Of a stretch of DNA of 15,855 bases, positions 11,827 to 15,855 are shown one piece after another; position 1 is the first letter of the stretch; the number at the start of each line of letters is the position of its first letter. Under the pieces are notes generated by a model. The model did not search any database and had not been told where the DNA came from. It was given only the letters and a program-made list of their open reading frames with translations. Origin of the DNA: Clostridium sp. CAG:964 (GTDB lineage Bacteria; Bacillota; Clostridia; Oscillospirales; Acutalibacteraceae); NCBI GenBank assembly GCA_000435335.1, contig FR891315.1, positions 1 to 15,855 of the forward strand, written 5' to 3'. The position numbers and the translations under genes were made by a program.

Positions 11827-12798
11827 ATGGCAGTACCAATTTTAGCAAAAAAAATGCTTTTAGAAGAAGGAGGTTCATGTCTTAAAAAAATTTTAATGCC
11901 ATTAATAATTTGTATTCTTATTTTGGTAGTAGCTTGCTGTAGCAGTAGCTATAGAGGAGTATCAATAACGATGCAGGAAGTTATACAATATTTTCGCAAA
12001 AGCCTTGTTGTCGATATAATACCAAAGTTGGAAACAAATTATAAAGAAAAGATACTCTACGCAACATACTTTGAATTGTTTTTAACCCAGAATAATAATG
12101 ACGTTGAGCTTAGAAAAGACAGAGTTAAAAAAATTCTAGAATGTGAGTTTTATGAAACTGACAGACACACATATATAGCAGAACTTAACGATGATATATA
12201 TTTTAATAATATTGAAGATAAGTTCGGAATAACAATAGAAAATAGTAAAAGGTACGAAATTATAGAAATGGCAAACAGAATTGATTTAACTAATAGAGCA
12301 CAGGAGCTTGCAGATTTTTCAAGTCCACTCACCCGATATAATTATGCTTATTTTACAAGCTACTCACCTATTAACGGCCCGTGGGATTCTATTTTTGTTT
12401 CGTACTGCTGCCACAATAAAGGATATATAGACAAGGGATACTATAAAAAGTACAACACTACTCAGGAAGCTTATGAAGATTGTCGAAAAACCGGTTTATT
12501 TAAAAAAGGTTATAGATATGGTGGTGACTACTTTCCTTATCCAGGGGACATTATCTTTATGAATTTTGATGAGGTAGACACAACTGCCCAGCAAATGGGT
12601 ATAGTCGTTAGTGTTAATAAAGATACCATTAAAATAGTAAACGGAAATGCTGGGATTAACGGTTGGCAACGAAATATCGTTGCATACAAATATCCTAAGT
12701 ATGACAGTGTTTACATTATAGGATATTATCCCTTATCTGCAATAATGAATGAATCGTTTTTTATACCAACAGATGCAACAACACAACAAAGGAGATAG
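11827..12798 (+). CDS. Membrane-anchored CHAP-like protein lacking the expected catalytic Cys and His
   Basis: This encodes 323 residues from ATG 11827 with AGGAGG at 11812-11817. A membrane helix at about 21-38 is followed by an extracytoplasmic region. The C-terminal part (about 180-310) matches the CHAP/P60-type hydrolase seen after VirB4 in related clusters: WDSIFVSYCC at 186-195, a YPGDIIFMNF strand, QQMGIVVSV at 255-263, VNGNAG, then a YIIGYYPL end. In the active form I expect WCAxFVSWC and DHVGIV. Here the Cys is Asp187 and the His is Gln256. The fold-supporting residues remain. Such proteins normally cut peptidoglycan to let the T4SS through the wall. This one is probably a structural or binding relative, unless C194 or C195 substitutes. 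The middle (about 45-175) has no lysozyme motif that I recognise. Confidence 0.75.
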   Translation: MAVPILAKKMLLEEGGSCLKKILMPLIICILILVVACCSSSYRGVSITMQEVIQYFRKSLVVDIIPKLETNYKEKILYATYFELFLTQNNNDVELRKDRVKKILECEFYETDRHTYIAELNDDIYFNNIEDKFGITIENSKRYEIIEMANRIDLTNRAQELADFSSPLTRYNYAYFTSYSPINGPWDSIFVSYCCHNKGYIDKGYYKKYNTTQEAYEDCRKTGLFKKGYRYGGDYFPYPGDIIFMNFDEVDTTAQQMGIVVSVNKDTIKIVNGNAGINGWQRNIVAYKYPKYDSVYIIGYYPLSAIMNESFFIPTDATTQQRR

Positions 12799-12802
12799 AT
12801 TT

Positions 12803-13249
12803 ATGAAAGTTGAATACCTGAATAGTGACAAGCTTAATGACAGTGGCGTAGGTCAATATCAAAAGCTTAAAACAACAATGTCGCTGAACAAGATAACATA
12901 CAAGAAATTAGATATTATAGCATCACTGCTTGAAGTTAAGTCCAGGAACACAGCACTTGAAAATGCAATTAACTTTTACTTTTCATATCTTACAAATACT
13001 TTTAATCAAGAGTACTTGTGTGATGTCTACGGTAATAAGATGGCATCAGAGATTAAAATACTATCAGACAGATTGGCCAAGTTACAATTCAAAAATGCGG
13101 TGGAAATTGATATGCTTACAAGAATTGTCGCAAATGACCTGGAAATGGGAAAAGAAACTTATGATAAGCTGCGTAAAGCAGCAATTGATTGCGTTAAAAC
13201 TTCAAACGGAACTATTAACTTATACGACGCAGCAAACAGTCAATATTAA
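12803..13249 (+). CDS. Ribbon-helix-helix-like relaxosome accessory protein
   Basis: This encodes 148 residues from ATG 12803, which has AAAGGAG eight bases upstream. A longer in-frame start at 12749 would lie wholly in the previous gene and lacks a ribosome site. Residues of about 22-62 (LKTTMSLNKI, then TYKKLDIIASLLEVKSRN and ALENAINFYFSYL) fit a strand followed by two helices, the ribbon-helix-helix DNA-binding fold. A long helical part follows, around MASEIKILSDRLAKLQFKN. Small proteins of this kind next to relaxases bind the transfer origin and help load the relaxase. The gene ends 17 bases before the relaxase start, which supports that role. Confidence 0.65.
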   Translation: MKVEYLNSDKLNDSGVGQYQKLKTTMSLNKITYKKLDIIASLLEVKSRNTALENAINFYFSYLTNTFNQEYLCDVYGNKMASEIKILSDRLAKLQFKNAVEIDMLTRIVANDLEMGKETYDKLRKAAIDCVKTSNGTINLYDAANSQY

Positions 13250-13266
13250 TAAAAGGAGATACAGAG

Positions 13267-15855
13267 ATGGACGGTGCTAAACTTATACTGAACAGTAGAT
13301 ATTTTAGAGTAGCAAAATCAGGAAATAATAATTTCACAAAGGAACATGTTGCATATCTTGTTGGATATGTTGGCACAAGAGAATCTGTATCATTAAACAG
13401 TGACAATGTTACTGCACAAATAGAAAAAGCAACAGAAAAGCAGAAACACACAATAGAGGTATTAAAAGAAAAATGTCGTGGAGATTATAAGGACACTCAT
13501 GAGTACGCAGATTATCTCAAAACTCAGTCAAAAGCTGCTGCATCTCAATTGATTTCACGACTATCCGAGCTTACTTTATTAGAAAACGGAGTATATACCG
13601 ACGATGGTTTATCTCCACAAATGGTAAGTTACGTTGGAACACGACCGTCTGTTGACATTAAAAAAGGTCAACAGCACGGTCTGTTTTCGTCTTATGAGAA
13701 TGTTGATTTAAAAACTGCAATGGACGAAATATCTAACCATAAAGGCAATGTGTGGACACATGTTATATCATTACGCCGTGAGGATGCAGACAGGTTAGGT
13801 TATAACTCACAAGAGCCGTGGAAACAATTGGTCAGAAACAAGGCCAATGTTTTAGCAAAGGCTCACAAAATTAAATTTGAAAATTTAAGGTGGTATGCAG
13901 GCATGCATAATACCGGTTATCATCCCCATATACACCTTTTTATATACAGCAACAACCCCAAGGAAGGCTACATTAACGATAAAGGCCTAAAAGATATTAA
14001 GGCTGCCTTTGCAACTGAAATTTTTAAAGATGACTTAAAATATGTTTACACCGCAAAAACTGAATATAGGAATGAAATTAAGAAAACACTTGACGAAATA
14101 GTAAATAGGGTAAATGCACAACCAATTGAAAATATAGATGACACTAACATATGCGAATTATCACAGAAATTGTATAACTTATCAAAGAACATGCCATTAA
14201 CAGGAAGGTATTACTACAAGTACCAGTCAAAAGAAATAAAATCTCTTGTAGACAAACTCTTAAATGACTTAGTGCTGAAATCACCTGAATTAAATAAGCT
14301 TTACAGTTTATGGGAAGATCAACAGCAACAAGTTCTCAAAACATATATTAAAGCTCCTAATTATAATGTATCAATATCAGATAATGATAATTTTAAATTT
14401 ATGAAAAACACGCTGTTAAAAAAAGCAAGGGAATTACAAGTTATTGTTCAAGAAGAAATTCATACCAAGGAAAAAGATTTTTCAATCATTGCTGATGAAC
14501 CACAAAATATAGATGATAACCTAGAAGAAAAGGATAACCTGGAAGATGCTATACAGCCACCAGATGATATATGTACTACTGAATATTGTGAAAGTGAGAA
14601 AAGCAGCGCTTATGAAAATGCTGTGAATTTTCTGAGTATGTCCGAGAGATTTTTAGAGCTTGTTGATAATGCACATAGTAACGGTGACGCTGCATATAAA
14701 GTTGCTATTGCGTATTTATATGGGTATCCAGACGAAAATATTAAACGTAATATTGAAACTGCAAAACAGTTTTTATTTAGGGCTGACTATTTAGGTAATC
14801 CCTATGCTACATATCAACTGTCAAAAATGCACTTTGATGATAATCGTGAAAGAGACCAAAAAATCAGAAGTGAATTTGCAATGAAAGCCTTTGACGGTTT
14901 TAATGCATACTTAGGTGAAAAATATCCCAAATTATATGATGCATTAGTCAATGGCTACGGTGTTGAAGAAGCCTATGATGATATAGAAGAAGATGAAAGA
15001 TACAGTGCTGCAAATCTTGTATATAATATCGGAAAAATGCATTATAAGGGCGAGGGAACATCTCAAAATTTTTTGAAAGCAAAAAATTTTTTTGTGTCAT
15101 CTTGTAAAAAAGTACGCTATGCCAATATATATTTAGGAAACATAGCACTATATGGGCAGGGAGAAAAAATAAACTATGCTGATGCAAAAGTTTACTATTC
15201 AAGGGCTTTACAGTCAAAAAATGAGATGACTGTAGGTACTGCTGCGTTTAAGCTTGCATATATTTATGAGAGCGTAGATAAAGATTTTGATAAAGCCGGT
15301 AGATATTATTTCCTTTCGGCCAAAAGCAATAATGCCGACGCCCATTATAAGTTAGCAAAATTACTCGAACAAGGTAAGTTTAAGATAGATGGTATTAATG
15401 AGAATGGTGCAGAAATCTTTTATAAAAAGGCATACGACTTATATATAAACCAAGAAAAGCAATTTTCTGATTCAAATACTAAAATTAATATAGCAAATCT
15501 TTTACTGGCCGGAAAAGGTGTTAATAAAAATGAAAACAAAGCGATAAATTGGCTTAAGCAGGCCGAGAAAGATGGAAGTGCCGTAGCATGCCAACACTTA
15601 GCTAATATTTATGCAAATAAAGAGAGTAATAACTATAATATTGATACCGCAATATCTTATTTAAATAAAGCAACTGAGTTGAGCAATGATAATCATATAG
15701 CAAGCTATCAATTGGGATTAATATACTCAGATACTGAAAACACAAATGTTTACAATTTAGAAAAAGCTGTTTCTTTTTTTAAAATTTCTTCTAACGCCGG
15801 CAATCACTATGCAAGTTATCAATTAGGTAAGATATACGCTGACCCGGAGAGTAAT
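13267..15855 (+). CDS. MobP-type relaxase with C-terminal Sel1-like repeats (partial)
   Basis: An ATG at 13267 has AAAAGGAG eight bases upstream. The frame stays open for 863 codons to the window edge, so the C-terminus is missing. N-terminal part: AYLVGYVGTRES around 29-40 supplies the candidate nicking Tyr (Y30 or Y34), and RWYAGMHNTGYHPHIHLFIY carries the metal-binding His triad, with H219, H221 and H223. This resembles the MobP3/MobL group, which nicks the transfer origin and pilots the strand through the T4SS. Residues of about 45-110 form a charged helical insertion, and 395-470 are a strongly acidic linker. From about 476 to the end there are tandem Sel1/TPR-like helical pairs, for example AYLYGYPDE, IGKMHYKGEG, LAYIYESVD, YQLGLIYSD and YQLGKIYAD. 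They probably bind a protein partner. Confidence 0.88.
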   Translation, partial: MDGAKLILNSRYFRVAKSGNNNFTKEHVAYLVGYVGTRESVSLNSDNVTAQIEKATEKQKHTIEVLKEKCRGDYKDTHEYADYLKTQSKAAASQLISRLSELTLLENGVYTDDGLSPQMVSYVGTRPSVDIKKGQQHGLFSSYENVDLKTAMDEISNHKGNVWTHVISLRREDADRLGYNSQEPWKQLVRNKANVLAKAHKIKFENLRWYAGMHNTGYHPHIHLFIYSNNPKEGYINDKGLKDIKAAFATEIFKDDLKYVYTAKTEYRNEIKKTLDEIVNRVNAQPIENIDDTNICELSQKLYNLSKNMPLTGRYYYKYQSKEIKSLVDKLLNDLVLKSPELNKLYSLWEDQQQQVLKTYIKAPNYNVSISDNDNFKFMKNTLLKKARELQVIVQEEIHTKEKDFSIIADEPQNIDDNLEEKDNLEDAIQPPDDICTTEYCESEKSSAYENAVNFLSMSERFLELVDNAHSNGDAAYKVAIAYLYGYPDENIKRNIETAKQFLFRADYLGNPYATYQLSKMHFDDNRERDQKIRSEFAMKAFDGFNAYLGEKYPKLYDALVNGYGVEEAYDDIEEDERYSAANLVYNIGKMHYKGEGTSQNFLKAKNFFVSSCKKVRYANIYLGNIALYGQGEKINYADAKVYYSRALQSKNEMTVGTAAFKLAYIYESVDKDFDKAGRYYFLSAKSNNADAHYKLAKLLEQGKFKIDGINENGAEIFYKKAYDLYINQEKQFSDSNTKINIANLLLAGKGVNKNENKAINWLKQAEKDGSAVACQHLANIYANKESNNYNIDTAISYLNKATELSNDNHIASYQLGLIYSDTENTNVYNLEKAVSFFKISSNAGNHYASYQLGKIYADPESN

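Noticed and set aside
12749..12802. Upstream ATG giving a longer ribbon-helix-helix protein
   Set aside because: These codons lie in the CHAP-like gene, and a clear AAAGGAG precedes the ATG at 12803.
1..15855. CRISPR array, tRNA, rRNA or insertion sequence
   Set aside because: I saw no regularly spaced direct repeats, cloverleaf or CCA-ending sequences, rRNA signatures, or transposase-like frames with terminal inverted repeats.

Overview
The window reads as part of an integrative and conjugative element (or a conjugative plasmid) from an AT-rich Gram-positive bacterium, most likely a gut Clostridia/Ruminococcus-type Firmicute. The evidence is strong AGGAGG-type ribosome sites, a sortase-anchored Cna-B surface protein, a compact Gram-positive type IV secretion (T4SS) gene order (VirB2-like, VirB6-like, PrgI-like, VirB4, CHAP-like) and a MobP-type relaxase preceded by a small ribbon-helix-helix protein. 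No integrase, VirD4 coupling protein, sortase or chromosomal flank is visible, so the ends of the element lie outside the window.

Region 1 (1-2228) is a mosaic of small accessory genes. It holds the tail of a zinc-finger-like protein, two back-to-back hairpin terminators (T1, T2), a small unknown gene (338-694), a second copy of T1, a divergent pair of unknown genes (737-1432 minus, 1472-1936 plus) and a second copy of T2. The two T1 and two T2 copies suggest that a T1-T2-ribosome-site block was duplicated and that the divergent pair was inserted between T1 and T2 of the second copy. The second T2 copy leads into an 8-codon leader ORF and a perfect hairpin just before the adhesin gene.

Region 2 (2229-7698) is the cell-surface part. 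It encodes a 1570-residue adhesin: signal peptide, thioester-like head, ten Cna-B modules, two VaFE modules, a Thr/Glu/Pro stalk and a sortase signal. A translationally coupled 255-residue membrane-anchored protein with a BIG2-like domain follows. Together they probably act in donor-recipient contact or host attachment.

Region 3 (7717-12798) is the mating channel: a VirB2-like pilin candidate, a VirB6/TrbL-like membrane protein, a PrgI-like small membrane protein, a VirB4-associated protein, the VirB4 ATPase, and a membrane-anchored CHAP-like protein whose expected catalytic Cys and His are both replaced.

Region 4 (12803-15855) is DNA processing: a ribbon-helix-helix accessory protein and a relaxase with a long C-terminal Sel1/TPR-like repeat tail that runs off the window. 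From 2229 onward all genes are on the plus strand, with overlaps or gaps of at most 18 bases, so they probably form one transfer operon.
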